Below are positions 26,641-34,683 of a stretch of 64,000 nucleotides of DNA, in pieces; the stretch's first letter is position 1, and every line of letters starts with the position of its first letter. This DNA comes from Candidatus Scotarchaeum otlingeri. Its GTDB lineage: Archaea > Thermoproteota > Nitrososphaeria > Geothermarchaeales > JDFR-13. The notes beneath the pieces were generated by a model that was given only the letters and a program-made list of their open reading frames with translations, made no database searches and was not told where the DNA came from. The translations under genes were made by a program, and so were the position numbers. The stretch covers positions 93,842-157,841 of the forward strand of contig MTMA02000006.1 in assembly GCA_002011075.2 (NCBI GenBank). Reading direction: 5' to 3'.

Positions 26641-27600
26641 CTATAGGATTTTTTCTAGGATTTTTGTAAGAAATGTCAGCATTTGATGTAGGCTTGATTT
26701 TTCCGTAGATAGAATAACCATTTCCGTATAGTAGTCGACTCTTACTTTATTTGATTTTTTTATTTCATTTATTAGGTTTAACGAGTTTTCTTTTATGCCA
26801 TAAAGACATATTTTAGCCTTTACTTGATTATAAGTTAGGTTTACTTGTATTTCTAATTGTTCCAGAAGTCCTCCAATTATGAATAGAGATATATAGTTGT
26901 CAGTATCACTCTGTCCATTATTGATCACTAATCTTTTTATCTCTATCTGCTCACTAAAGGGTTTTAGTAGTTCTATGACAAATTTTATTTTTTCTCGGGT
27001 TTGCATCCAATGAGTCTCTTTTTCTGTATTAATAAGAGTATATTCTTCTTGGAAGCCATATTGTTTTAGATAGATTTCTCTTAATATTCTAATGCCTTCT
27101 ATTATCTTTTCAATAATACTTTTACTATCTTTTTTATCTACTTTATAAACTATCTCTGTAACCACATAACCATCTTCTAATATCCTTTGTCGAATTTTCG
27201 TATCACTGATCTCGTCAATTAGTCTTTGTCTAGTGTTATAATCGTCAAATGCTAGAGGAAACTTTTCTGCCATCTTTTCAATAAACTCATTATTTTTCCA
27301 TAAGTCATGAGTATATTCTTTTATTTCTTCTCTAAGAGAGATACCATAATTTTCTTCAATCGCTTCTTTTATGGAATATCCATAATCCATTATATGTAGA
27401 ATACTTTTTTTGTCTAAGTATGCTGAACCGAAGTAGTGTAAATATACATAGGGTGTAGTGATACTGGAGAGTGTCCATTGATACTCATCTTCTTTCTTTT
27501 TTATTGTAAATCTAGTTTCAGGATTAATATATGGAACCCTTTCTAATATTTCACTTAATTCCGTAAAGAAATCTAATATTTCAAATATCTCATTTGTCAT
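26641..27600 (-). CDS. Unknown protein, third gene of the DpdA-like cassette
   Basis: About 319 residues from the ATG at 27600, chosen because GGTGA lies 11 bases upstream; a GTG four codons earlier is possible. It overlaps the 3' end of the nuclease gene, so the two are translationally coupled. Sequence is soluble, charged and helical (EIFEILDFFTELSEILERV; YSIKEAIEENYGISLREEI), with a strand-rich C-terminal third. I recognise no domain. By position it is an accessory subunit of the nuclease/transglycosylase pair, for example a specificity or regulatory factor. Confidence 0.65.
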   Translation of the reverse strand: MTNEIFEILDFFTELSEILERVPYINPETRFTIKKKEDEYQWTLSSITTPYVYLHYFGSAYLDKKSILHIMDYGYSIKEAIEENYGISLREEIKEYTHDLWKNNEFIEKMAEKFPLAFDDYNTRQRLIDEISDTKIRQRILEDGYVVTEIVYKVDKKDSKSIIEKIIEGIRILREIYLKQYGFQEEYTLINTEKETHWMQTREKIKFVIELLKPFSEQIEIKRLVINNGQSDTDNYISLFIIGGLLEQLEIQVNLTYNQVKAKICLYGIKENSLNLINEIKKSNKVRVDYYTEMVILSTEKSSLHQMLTFLTKILEKIL

Positions 27601-28777
27601 GTTTCTCTTCACCTTTTAAATCCCAAATCATGATATATAAATTCCCATAAGCATCAAATCTTTCTCTTTGGAAATTTATTGTAATGACTATAACACCATA
27701 TTTCTTTATTCTTACAGATCGTATAAAATCTCTATATCTTTCGAATACATGTTCTCTAATTTCGTTAATAGCATCCTTTAGATGTAATCGTTGCATCTTA
27801 GGTGTTGTGATTTTTACCTCAAATGCAGTGCGTGCTCCATTGATTATAGCAGTTAGATCTACTCCCCTTCTGCATAAAGGGTGTTCTTCAATATTAACCG
27901 CCCCTATTTCCATTAAAAACTTCTTGGCTATTTTTATTCCGACGGGTTCCCTTGACGGTGATGCATGTGCTTTACCCAGCGTCATAGAAAGTCCATATAT
28001 ACATCTAAAGATATATCCCGTTCTCTCATCAGTTTTATAAGTGTATATTTCAAGATTATCTCTCTTTGTAACTAGATTGAAGGATATATTTAGCTGTTCT
28101 AACTTGTTTAACGCATCGACTACATGTTTTGGTGCTACATATGTGACATAATATTCTTTAGTTGAATGTTTGTATAAGATTCCAAATCCTAAATCTTTAA
28201 AAGATTCTATTATTTTGACTTCTCTTGTTGTCTCACCTTTTTCTTTTCTAACATCAGTGACTATCCTAATGTCGGCAAAGCCCTCCGGATTTAATCTAAA
28301 AAGCAAAACTATTATTTCTCTGGTTAGCCCAATAGCCTCAGCTCTAATACGTAATCTTCCGCCTAGTGCCTTTTCAAATTTCCAATTGTATAACTGATAT
28401 TTCCCATCAGGTGTTACTAGGTATAATTTCTCATTCTCTAGGCTAAGCGCTATCTTATGTCTTTTCTCTATTTTCCGATTAAAATCGTATACAAATTTTT
28501 TTAGAGTGACTGGTGAAAAAGAAATTCTATATTTTCCGGGTTTTAGTAATTTGGACTGTATCTTAATGCTAGGTTGCCCCTTATACTCAAAGTAATATTC
28601 AAGATTTTGATCGTTTTGTATCTTTATCTTATAGATTCCTTTAATTAGGTTAGCTGCGTTTATTATATTTTTTGTTAATAAAATATATGGTTTACCCTTG
28701 CGTTTTACAGCCTGCACTATGAATTCTACTTTTTCTTCTTTTGGTTTTCCTTTTTTTGTTTTTCTGTATTGTCCCAT
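27590..28777 (-). CDS. PD-(D/E)XK nuclease of the DpdA-like cassette
   Basis: 395 residues from the ATG nine bases after the end of the transglycosylase gene; the frame is open far upstream inside that gene, but that part is compositional shadow. N-terminal 250 residues are strand-rich, unrecognised. Residues 275-345 hold a nuclease core: IKIAKKFLMEIGA helix, RRGVDLTAIINGARTAFEVK with D307 and E320-V-K322, then a helix, as in Mrr/Holliday-junction-type folds. A DNA endonuclease is expected. Its operon with a base-exchange enzyme suggests restriction tied to 7-deazaguanine DNA modification. Confidence 0.75.
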   Translation of the reverse strand: MGQYRKTKKGKPKEEKVEFIVQAVKRKGKPYILLTKNIINAANLIKGIYKIKIQNDQNLEYYFEYKGQPSIKIQSKLLKPGKYRISFSPVTLKKFVYDFNRKIEKRHKIALSLENEKLYLVTPDGKYQLYNWKFEKALGGRLRIRAEAIGLTREIIVLLFRLNPEGFADIRIVTDVRKEKGETTREVKIIESFKDLGFGILYKHSTKEYYVTYVAPKHVVDALNKLEQLNISFNLVTKRDNLEIYTYKTDERTGYIFRCIYGLSMTLGKAHASPSREPVGIKIAKKFLMEIGAVNIEEHPLCRRGVDLTAIINGARTAFEVKITTPKMQRLHLKDAINEIREHVFERYRDFIRSVRIKKYGVIVITINFQRERFDAYGNLYIMIWDLKGEEKHDK

Positions 28778-28785
28778 TTTTTGTT

Positions 28786-30339
28786 TCACTTTTTGGGTTT
28801 GATTATTTTTAGTTGTGCGTTTTTTGTTAGGTGTAGTGCTGCTGGTTGTGGTTGTTTGTGTGTTGGTTGGTGGGTTAGCCATGTTCCTGGGTTTGCGACT
28901 TTGTTTTTTGGGTCGATGTATGGTTGGTTTAGGCTTGTTATGATTAGCCAGTTGTGTCTGTGTCGGTATCCTTTGTAGTATTCTGTGAGTTGTTCTGGGG
29001 GTGTTGTGGTGTCTAGTCCGGTGGTGATTATTTTTAGTGTTACTGGTTTTTTGTGGGTTTCTTTTTTGATTTCTAGGTTTGTTTTTGCGTGGTTGTGGTG
29101 TCTTATTATTGTTAGGATTGTGTTGTCGTGGGGTGTTGTTTGGTGCCATTGGGTTAGTGGGTCCTTGTTTGCCTGGTATAGGAGGGTGTGTCTCCGTGTT
29201 AGGGGGATGGCTTCTTCTGTGCGTGGTGGGCGCATTGGTATGGTGATTGTTCCGTATTGTTTCCATAGGTTTTTTAGTGTTTCTATGTATTCTGTCCATT
29301 CTTGTTTTTGGTTTTCGGTGTTTGGCGTGGTGTCTATTTGGTTTGTGGTTATGAGGTAGCTTGGCTTTATTTTGTGGGCTGTTTCTATTAGGGTTCTCCA
29401 TTGGCTTTCTGGTAGTCCTACATGTAGTGCTCCGGTTATTAGTAGGTCTTCGTGTGGGTCTAGGATTAGGTCCCATGGTTTGTGCCATGTTTCGATGTCT
29501 AGGTCTTCTACGGTTGCTTTGTCTATGATGAGGTTGTGTCGGGCGATGTATCCTGGTTTTCTCCTGTCTCTTGCTGTTGTTGTGGTGCAGCTTGGGCATT
29601 GGCATTCTATGTATCTTGTTTTGAGGCTTATAGTTGTTTTGTGGCTGTGTAGCGTCATGTTTTGGGCGTTTAGGTACCAGCTATATCCCGCTACGGCTAT
29701 TCTCTTGTCGAGTTTTAGTAGGTCCTGTCTTATCCTGGGGTTTGATCCACCTATTAATATGAGTTTTTGGAGGGGCCGAGTTAGTATGGCTTCTATGTGT
29801 CGATACATTAGGTTTTTGGGTGTTAGGTGTGGCTCTGGGATTTCCGGGTATGGTGGGTGGGTTGTTGTTAGGTATTCGGTTATGTGGAATGCTAGGGTGC
29901 GGTGGCCTAGCATGATGTATTGGTCGGTGGAGTGTATGATGTGTTCTTGGTACGCTCCTTTTATTAGGGGTATTATTTTTAGGCCTTGTTTCTCGAGCCA
30001 CTCTGTGATTCTAATGGCTTTCAGCATGTTATGTTTAGATCCCTTTTTGTCTTCGAGGTAGGTGGGTGAGTCCCAGGCTATGACCATCTCTACACCTAGT
30101 TCGTTGGCTTGCCTATGGAAATCTCTGTGGGTCTCCGGCTCTTCTAGTAGTTCGTCTGGCATTATGCTTGATAGTATCCATCTTGTTTCTCTGTGGAGCT
30201 TCTCCTTGAATCGTTGTATCGGCTCGTCTAGTGTGGTGTGGTATGGGATTATCGCTTCCTTGAATAGGCGGCCTGTGTGGTTGAATGTGTCTATGGATTC
30301 CGGGGTTACTATGGGCATGTATCTTGAGGATATCTCCAT
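28786..30339 (-). CDS. DpdA/TGT-superfamily 7-deazaguanine transglycosylase-like protein
   Basis: 517 residues. TGT-like features: VIAWDSPTYL (D90, place of the first active Asp), KLILIGGSNPR near 192-202, and the zinc site C246-x-C248-x2-C251 with H268 in IARHNL. The His comes only 17 residues after the last Cys, closer than in bacterial TGT. The N-terminus and C-terminal 200 residues diverge from archaeosine tRNA transglycosylase and have no PUA domain I can see, which fits DpdA, the enzyme inserting preQ0 into DNA. tRNA specificity cannot be excluded. First gene of a cassette with a nuclease. The plus strand here is extremely G/T-rich. Confidence 0.7.
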   Translation of the reverse strand: MEISSRYMPIVTPESIDTFNHTGRLFKEAIIPYHTTLDEPIQRFKEKLHRETRWILSSIMPDELLEEPETHRDFHRQANELGVEMVIAWDSPTYLEDKKGSKHNMLKAIRITEWLEKQGLKIIPLIKGAYQEHIIHSTDQYIMLGHRTLAFHITEYLTTTHPPYPEIPEPHLTPKNLMYRHIEAILTRPLQKLILIGGSNPRIRQDLLKLDKRIAVAGYSWYLNAQNMTLHSHKTTISLKTRYIECQCPSCTTTTARDRRKPGYIARHNLIIDKATVEDLDIETWHKPWDLILDPHEDLLITGALHVGLPESQWRTLIETAHKIKPSYLITTNQIDTTPNTENQKQEWTEYIETLKNLWKQYGTITIPMRPPRTEEAIPLTRRHTLLYQANKDPLTQWHQTTPHDNTILTIIRHHNHAKTNLEIKKETHKKPVTLKIITTGLDTTTPPEQLTEYYKGYRHRHNWLIITSLNQPYIDPKNKVANPGTWLTHQPTHKQPQPAALHLTKNAQLKIIKPKK

Positions 30340-30451
30340 AAAATATTAAATTGCCTTTTCTGTGTTTATTGGTTTTATTTATGTCTCTATTATTAATAAT
30401 TATATAGTTATGTAGTGATATAGTTATGTGGTGATAATTGTGGGTGAAAGG

Positions 30452-30673
30452 ATGTATGTAACTATTTCTGTTCCTAGGTGGGTTAAGGAGGCTCTTGAGA
30501 AGGGTAAGGGGGCGCTTGATTGGGGTGAGTACTTATATATGTTATATGAGAGCTATGTGGAGTGTAGAAGGAGGGAGGCCTTTGAGAAGTTGAGGGCGCT
30601 TTTAACTGAAGAAGATTTAGATAATATTGAGAGGGAATATCGGGAGTTTAGGGAGAGGTTCAGGTTGAGGTAG
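30452..30673 (+). CDS. vapB: VapB-type antitoxin
   Basis: 73 residues from the ATG with a GGTGAAAGG site just upstream; an in-frame GTG eight codons earlier is also open. MYVTISVPRWVKEALEK forms the strand-helix start of a ribbon-helix-helix or AbrB-like antitoxin, followed by a long charged helix (TEEDLDNIEREYREFRERF) that would wrap the toxin. It lies six bases before a PIN-domain toxin. It should repress its own operon and neutralise VapC. Confidence 0.85.
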   Translation: MYVTISVPRWVKEALEKGKGALDWGEYLYMLYESYVECRRREAFEKLRALLTEEDLDNIEREYREFRERFRLR

Positions 30674-30679
30674 GTTATT

Positions 30680-31036
30680 ATGCCTATATTTGATACCTCT
30701 TTTGTTATTGATATGCTTCGGGGCGGCAGGAAGTTTTCCCATGGTTATATATCGATTCTTACTTTGCTTGAAGTTCTTAGAGGTGTACCGAGTGATAAGG
30801 TTTTGGATGTTAAGAGGTTTATGGAGGAGAGTTTCGAGGTTGTAGGGCTTACGAATGATGTATTGACGGCTTATCACGAGTTATATATTACGCTTAAATC
30901 ATCTGGTGAATTGATCCCGGACATTGATCTGTTGATTGGTGCCACGGCAAAGGCGCTTGATGAAGAACTCTACACTTATGACATGGATTTTGAGGTTCTT
31001 GAGAAGCATGGTTTAAAATTACATATAGAGAAATAG
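30680..31036 (+). CDS. vapC: VapC-type PIN-domain toxin
   Basis: 118 residues, typical PIN size. Acidic ribonuclease residues are all present: D5 in IFDTSFVIDML, E31 in LLEVLRG, D81/D83 in IPDIDLLIGATA and D101/D103 in TYDMDFEVL. The enzyme would cleave RNA, often tRNA or rRNA, when freed from VapB. Co-transcribed with vapB. Such pairs accumulate in defence regions of thermophilic archaea. Confidence 0.93.
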   Translation: MPIFDTSFVIDMLRGGRKFSHGYISILTLLEVLRGVPSDKVLDVKRFMEESFEVVGLTNDVLTAYHELYITLKSSGELIPDIDLLIGATAKALDEELYTYDMDFEVLEKHGLKLHIEK

Positions 31037-31191
31037 GCTTGTAGGCATTTTTTAGTGGTTTGGACATGTATTTTTGTTAATATATATTTTCCGTAAATTT
31101 TTTTGTTAAATTATGTTAAGTTTTATTTTTACCGTTTTGGTAATTGTGATGGCTATATACTAGTGTTGTTATTAGGTATGTAAGGTGTTAA

Positions 31192-31671
31192 ATGTTGCCT
31201 AAAGAAATTAAAATTCCATCAGAGATGATATCTATGGTAAATACGCTGGCAGCGGCGCCTGAGGAGAAGAGGCGTAGCATGCTTCAGTCTCATCTTAGGA
31301 AGTTTATTGATATGCCTGAGGAGAAGCGGGTTGGTGAGATGGCTACGATGATTAGAGCCGTCTCTACCTTAGATGCCCCGAGGAAGGAGGCTTTGATTAA
31401 GAGTCGTGTGGCTTGTTTATGCGATGATTTTGATGAGCCGGAGAGGAAGAAGCTTGTTGCTACTCATATAAGGGCTCTCCAAGAAGTGCCTAGAGATGTG
31501 AGGGAGGCGGATATTCGGTCTCTCTTCAATGCGATTCCTAGGCTTGAGGATGAACATAGGAGGGTTACCCTTATAACGATGAGGAATGTATTGCTAGAGG
31601 CGCCGGAGAGGCAGCGTATGGAGATCGTTAATCTCATTCCTGAGGAGACTCGGGAAATATTAGGTGTGTAA
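31192..31671 (+). CDS. Helical-repeat protein of unknown function
   Basis: 159 residues, almost entirely helical. Six or so units of about 20-25 residues share a turn such as APEEKR, MPEEKR, APRKEA, EPERKK, VPRDVR and APERQR, followed by a helix. This resembles HEAT/armadillo-like repeats and would make a small superhelical binding scaffold. One CLCDD segment in the centre is the only cysteine pair. I do not recognise the family. Monocistronic, with AT-rich flanks. Confidence 0.7.
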   Translation: MLPKEIKIPSEMISMVNTLAAAPEEKRRSMLQSHLRKFIDMPEEKRVGEMATMIRAVSTLDAPRKEALIKSRVACLCDDFDEPERKKLVATHIRALQEVPRDVREADIRSLFNAIPRLEDEHRRVTLITMRNVLLEAPERQRMEIVNLIPEETREILGV

Positions 31672-31828
31672 ATATCATACACATCTTTCCATACTTTTTA
31701 TATTTATTTATTAAGTGACTCGTTGAAGCAGAATTGTAATTATTGACTGTTTATAATCAGGGTTGCTATTATAGTTTAGGATATACCTAAATCCTGTCAT
31801 GCACATATTTATTTAGGATGATACAGAG

Positions 31829-32191
31829 ATGTCTTCAAGTTCTGATGTTATAAGCGAGGTCGCTAAGGCCAAGATTGTTGAGCTGATTATATCGGGTAAA
31901 GTGGAGGAGGCCCTCGGTAGATTGGCGGATCTTTATGGTGTTTCTCCTCCTAGGGTTAAGGTGGGTAGGGTTAAAGGGAAGAGTAGAGTGCCGGCTGTAT
32001 ATGTTTCTAGTGAGGAAACAATTTATATTCAGGATGGCTCTTACTATAATAATCCATTTATAGTTCTGCATGAGTTTTATCATCACATCAGGATGGGTGG
32101 AGGTAAACACCGTGGCACAGAGGGTTATGCAGATAGATATGCCCTCGACTTCATTAAAGCATATAAAAGGTTTAAGCCTCGCCGTCAATAA
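31829..32191 (+). CDS. Small HExxH zinc metallopeptidase-like protein
   Basis: 120 residues. The zinc site is HEFYHH at 81-86 with a likely third ligand E98 in GTEGYADRY, the gluzincin layout seen in ImmA/IrrE-like and SprT-like peptidases. An N-terminal helical region of about 50 residues precedes a basic linker (KVGRVKGKSR). The protein is far smaller than typical peptidases. It could be a minimal protease acting on a specific partner or a zinc-binding structural protein. No RHH or HTH partner lies next to it, unlike ImmA. Confidence 0.75.
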   Translation: MSSSSDVISEVAKAKIVELIISGKVEEALGRLADLYGVSPPRVKVGRVKGKSRVPAVYVSSEETIYIQDGSYYNNPFIVLHEFYHHIRMGGGKHRGTEGYADRYALDFIKAYKRFKPRRQ

Positions 32192-32243
32192 CCATATTAC
32201 GAGGCTAAAATTTTTTATAAATATTATATGTAATAGCTGAATA

Positions 32244-32666
32244 TTATCTTGGCGGATGGACTATAATTGTTATCTTTATTTTCCCTTCTTTCTGCAGATA
32301 TTTTATTAGGTTTCTGTTGAGTTGGGCCGCAGATTTATTGGCATTTATTGCTAGTGTCCTATCATCTATATACTGTGATTTTCTAATTACTATTGATGTA
32401 TTGGAGGTTAGGAGAAGCTTGTCACTGCCCCAGGCTAAGATTATATCTCTATATCCCCCTCCTTCAAGCACTAATTTTACTTGTGTACCAGGGGTTTTTA
32501 TCATTTTCTTTATGTCTTTTGGCAATCCGTTGCATGCTAATTCGGATTGAACGGCTATTATACAGTCTCCCTTGGGCGTTAGATAGTTTTCCTTTGTTAT
32601 CTCTATAGTAGATCTATGGGTAGCCCTAATCTCCCTATGCCCGTGGGCATAGAACGTTATCTCCAA
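32244..32666 (-). CDS. DUF371 family protein
   Basis: 140 residues matching the archaeal DUF371 pattern: FYAHGHREIRATHRSTIEITKE at the N-terminus, LTPKGDCIIAVQSELAC, and DDRTLAINANKSAAQLNRNLI near the C-terminus. The family is conserved in many archaea, mostly beta-structured, and has no established function. It lies seven bases after the PCMT gene and in the same operon as fen1. The gene appears complete. Confidence 0.9.
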   Translation of the reverse strand: MEITFYAHGHREIRATHRSTIEITKENYLTPKGDCIIAVQSELACNGLPKDIKKMIKTPGTQVKLVLEGGGYRDIILAWGSDKLLLTSNTSIVIRKSQYIDDRTLAINANKSAAQLNRNLIKYLQKEGKIKITIIVHPPR

Positions 32667-32673
32667 GGATTAA

Positions 32674-33360
32674 TCACCAGCCATTTTTCCCTTTCAGTGG
32701 TACGAACATACAGCCAAGCGTCTCTTTCGCCTTAATACTTCCGTCTCTTCTTTTCTCGACTATCATTAGTCTCTGCATATATAGATTGCCTACCGGTATA
32801 ACTAGCATTCCCCCTCGCTTTAGTTGATGGAGAAGCATCTTGGGTATCTTTGGCGCTGCCGCCGTTACCAGTATCTTATCATAAATCTCCTTCTTGTAGT
32901 ATGGTGGATATCCTACGGTTCCATCTTTGTGTAAAATAATAATTTTATCGCTATACCCCGCTCTGGATATATTTTTTCTGGCGAATTCAACTAATTCATT
33001 GACGATCTCTAGGCTTAATACATGGCCCCACATATTATTTTTTTCTTTAGCCGGTGCAACGGCTTCCGCTAATAAGGCTGCTTGATATCCACTGCCGCTT
33101 CCAATCTCTAGTATATAGTCCCCTGGCATTGGCTTTAGGGCTTCAAGCATGTAGGCACACATATGGGGCGCGGATATGGTCTGCCCCGTGTCTCCTAGGG
33201 GTAGCGCGTTATCCATGTATGCATAGTCTTCATATCCTGGCCATACAAATAGGTGTCTAGGCACTTTACTCATAGCCTCTATATACCGGCCGGTTCTAAG
33301 TATCCCTTCTTTAATAAGTCTATCCACCAATCTGCTTCTTGCTTCATAATATTTAGTCAT
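32674..33360 (-). CDS. pcm: Protein-L-isoaspartate O-methyltransferase
   Basis: 228 residues from the ATG two bases beyond the fen1 stop; a GTG inside fen1 is also in frame. Diagnostic segments: RHLFVWPGYEDYAYMDNALPLGDTGQTISAPHM (isoaspartyl-binding start), YILEIGSGSGYQAALLA (SAM motif I), and ILVTAAAPKIPKMLLHQL. The enzyme repairs isoaspartyl residues in aged proteins using SAM, of value in thermophiles. Part of a four-gene minus-strand run with DUF371, fen1 and a small winged-helix protein. Confidence 0.95.
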   Translation of the reverse strand: MTKYYEARSRLVDRLIKEGILRTGRYIEAMSKVPRHLFVWPGYEDYAYMDNALPLGDTGQTISAPHMCAYMLEALKPMPGDYILEIGSGSGYQAALLAEAVAPAKEKNNMWGHVLSLEIVNELVEFARKNISRAGYSDKIIILHKDGTVGYPPYYKKEIYDKILVTAAAPKIPKMLLHQLKRGGMLVIPVGNLYMQRLMIVEKRRDGSIKAKETLGCMFVPLKGKNGW

Positions 33361-33362
33361 AA

Positions 33363-34385
33363 CTATCCGAACCACTGGTCTAGAGATTTAACGCTTTTAG
33401 CGCGTTTAAGGCTATCGAGGGCTTTTGTAACCCTATCTATACTGAAGTCATGTTCGTCGCATAAGAACCCGATTATACCATCATAATTTGGCTCTGAAAA
33501 TTCGAGGCTATAGTTATCTGTTACGGTAGGCTCTAAGAAGAGCTTCCTAACCTCATCTACCTCATCTAGACTAATCTTATCTTGTATATCTGGGGTATCC
33601 TCTATCCTACCGTATTTCTTTATCAATGAATAAGCCTTCTTAGGCCCTATTCCTCTAACCCCATCATTATAGTCTGTACCTATCAATATACCTATATCTA
33701 CAAGTTGCTCCCTAGTTAAGTCGAGTTTACTGAGTATTTCATCTAGGTATAGGACCTCGGGCTCAAGCTTCACTTCTATACCCTTGCTTGGCAGCCTCTG
33801 CTTCCCGGTTAAAGTGATGTTTCTGGCTACCCTAACGGAGCCAAATAGTAAAGAGTCATAGTCTTGGGTGCCAGAGGCCCATACATCTCCTTTTCTAACC
33901 ATATGGGCTGCCTGTGCCTCCGCTTCACCAGGAGCGAAGACTATGGGTATGCCTAAGAGCTCTAAAAGCTTTGCAGCATCTTCCACCATCTTATCCTCTA
34001 TCTTACTGGCTAGAGCGGCGTATTTCCTTGCTTCTTCATAATCCTTTCTCTCGATAGCCTCGAGATATTTTTTCCAGCTTTCCTCTTTGATCTCCTGCCT
34101 CCTCTTTAGCTCTTTCATCTTTCTGATTGGTGGTGCACCATCGAATACATATACTAGCTTGATATTTTCAACTAAAAGATTTATATTTCTATAGAATAGA
34201 CCGCTTAAATGGCTTGTTACATTTCCTTTTCGGTCTCTCAAGGGTCTACCTGTGGGATCCCGGATTATAGATATGAATTGATATATCGTGTTGTATGCAT
34301 CTATCGCTACGGCTTTATTCGCTAGATCCTTGAACCCTATCTTGTGTTTATATTCCGATATTAGTGGAGCTAGGTTTACCCCCAT
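33363..34385 (-). CDS. fen: Flap endonuclease 1
   Basis: 340 residues, the usual archaeal FEN1 length. The XPG N-region (DLANKAVAIDAYNTIYQF), internal region (VFAPGEAEAQAAHMVRKGD, DYDSLLFG) and helix-two-turn-helix (DIGILIGTDYNDGVRGIGPKKA) are intact, with the catalytic acidic residues. The C-terminus ends in KSVKSLDQWFG, a PCNA-interacting PIP box. The enzyme removes 5' flaps in Okazaki fragment maturation and repair. Starts seven bases after the small winged-helix gene. Confidence 0.97.
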   Translation of the reverse strand: MGVNLAPLISEYKHKIGFKDLANKAVAIDAYNTIYQFISIIRDPTGRPLRDRKGNVTSHLSGLFYRNINLLVENIKLVYVFDGAPPIRKMKELKRRQEIKEESWKKYLEAIERKDYEEARKYAALASKIEDKMVEDAAKLLELLGIPIVFAPGEAEAQAAHMVRKGDVWASGTQDYDSLLFGSVRVARNITLTGKQRLPSKGIEVKLEPEVLYLDEILSKLDLTREQLVDIGILIGTDYNDGVRGIGPKKAYSLIKKYGRIEDTPDIQDKISLDEVDEVRKLFLEPTVTDNYSLEFSEPNYDGIIGFLCDEHDFSIDRVTKALDSLKRAKSVKSLDQWFG

Positions 34386-34392
34386 ATGTCGG

Positions 34393-34614
34393 CTACTCCT
34401 CCCTCCTCAACACTATCCTCCTGTTATTACCCTCGGTCTCTACAGCTATCTTACCCCATATCTCGAGTTTCAACAAAACTCTCCTAATTTCTTCTTCACT
34501 TACATCTTCTAGCGTCTCCTTTACATGTTTAACTAAATCTGTAAATAGGATATTCCTCTTATTTTCTATTATTGAGTATACTAGGGTGTGTATCGGTTTT
34601 TTACTCCAATCCAA
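34393..34614 (-). CDS. Small winged-helix protein upstream of fen1
   Basis: 73 residues with a single winged helix-turn-helix pattern: HTLVYSIIENKRNILFTDLVKHVK, EEEIRRVLLKLEIWGKI, and a beta-wing VETEGNNRRIVLRREE. The start is an ATG with no strong ribosome site. The tight link to fen1 (seven-base gap) suggests a DNA-associated or replication-linked role, perhaps regulatory. Conserved small winged-helix proteins are common in TACK archaea; function unknown. Confidence 0.75.
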   Translation of the reverse strand: MDWSKKPIHTLVYSIIENKRNILFTDLVKHVKETLEDVSEEEIRRVLLKLEIWGKIAVETEGNNRRIVLRREE

Positions 34615-34683
34615 TAATGATCAACTCCAATAAACTAAATACAATTCACTTATTAAGTATAAAAAATTACTAGTAATGAGTCC

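Noticed and set aside
28778-29605. A 276-codon upstream extension of the nuclease gene
   Set aside because: It overlaps the DpdA-like gene in another frame and consists of low-complexity Pro/His/Asn/Thr/Arg sequence due to the strong G/T bias of the plus strand; the real start is the ATG at 28777.
28985-30061. Plus-strand open frames of 124 and 229 codons opposite the DpdA-like gene
   Set aside because: Composition is Val/Ser/Trp/Cys-rich noise from the G/T-rich strand; the minus-strand frame has recognisable TGT motifs.
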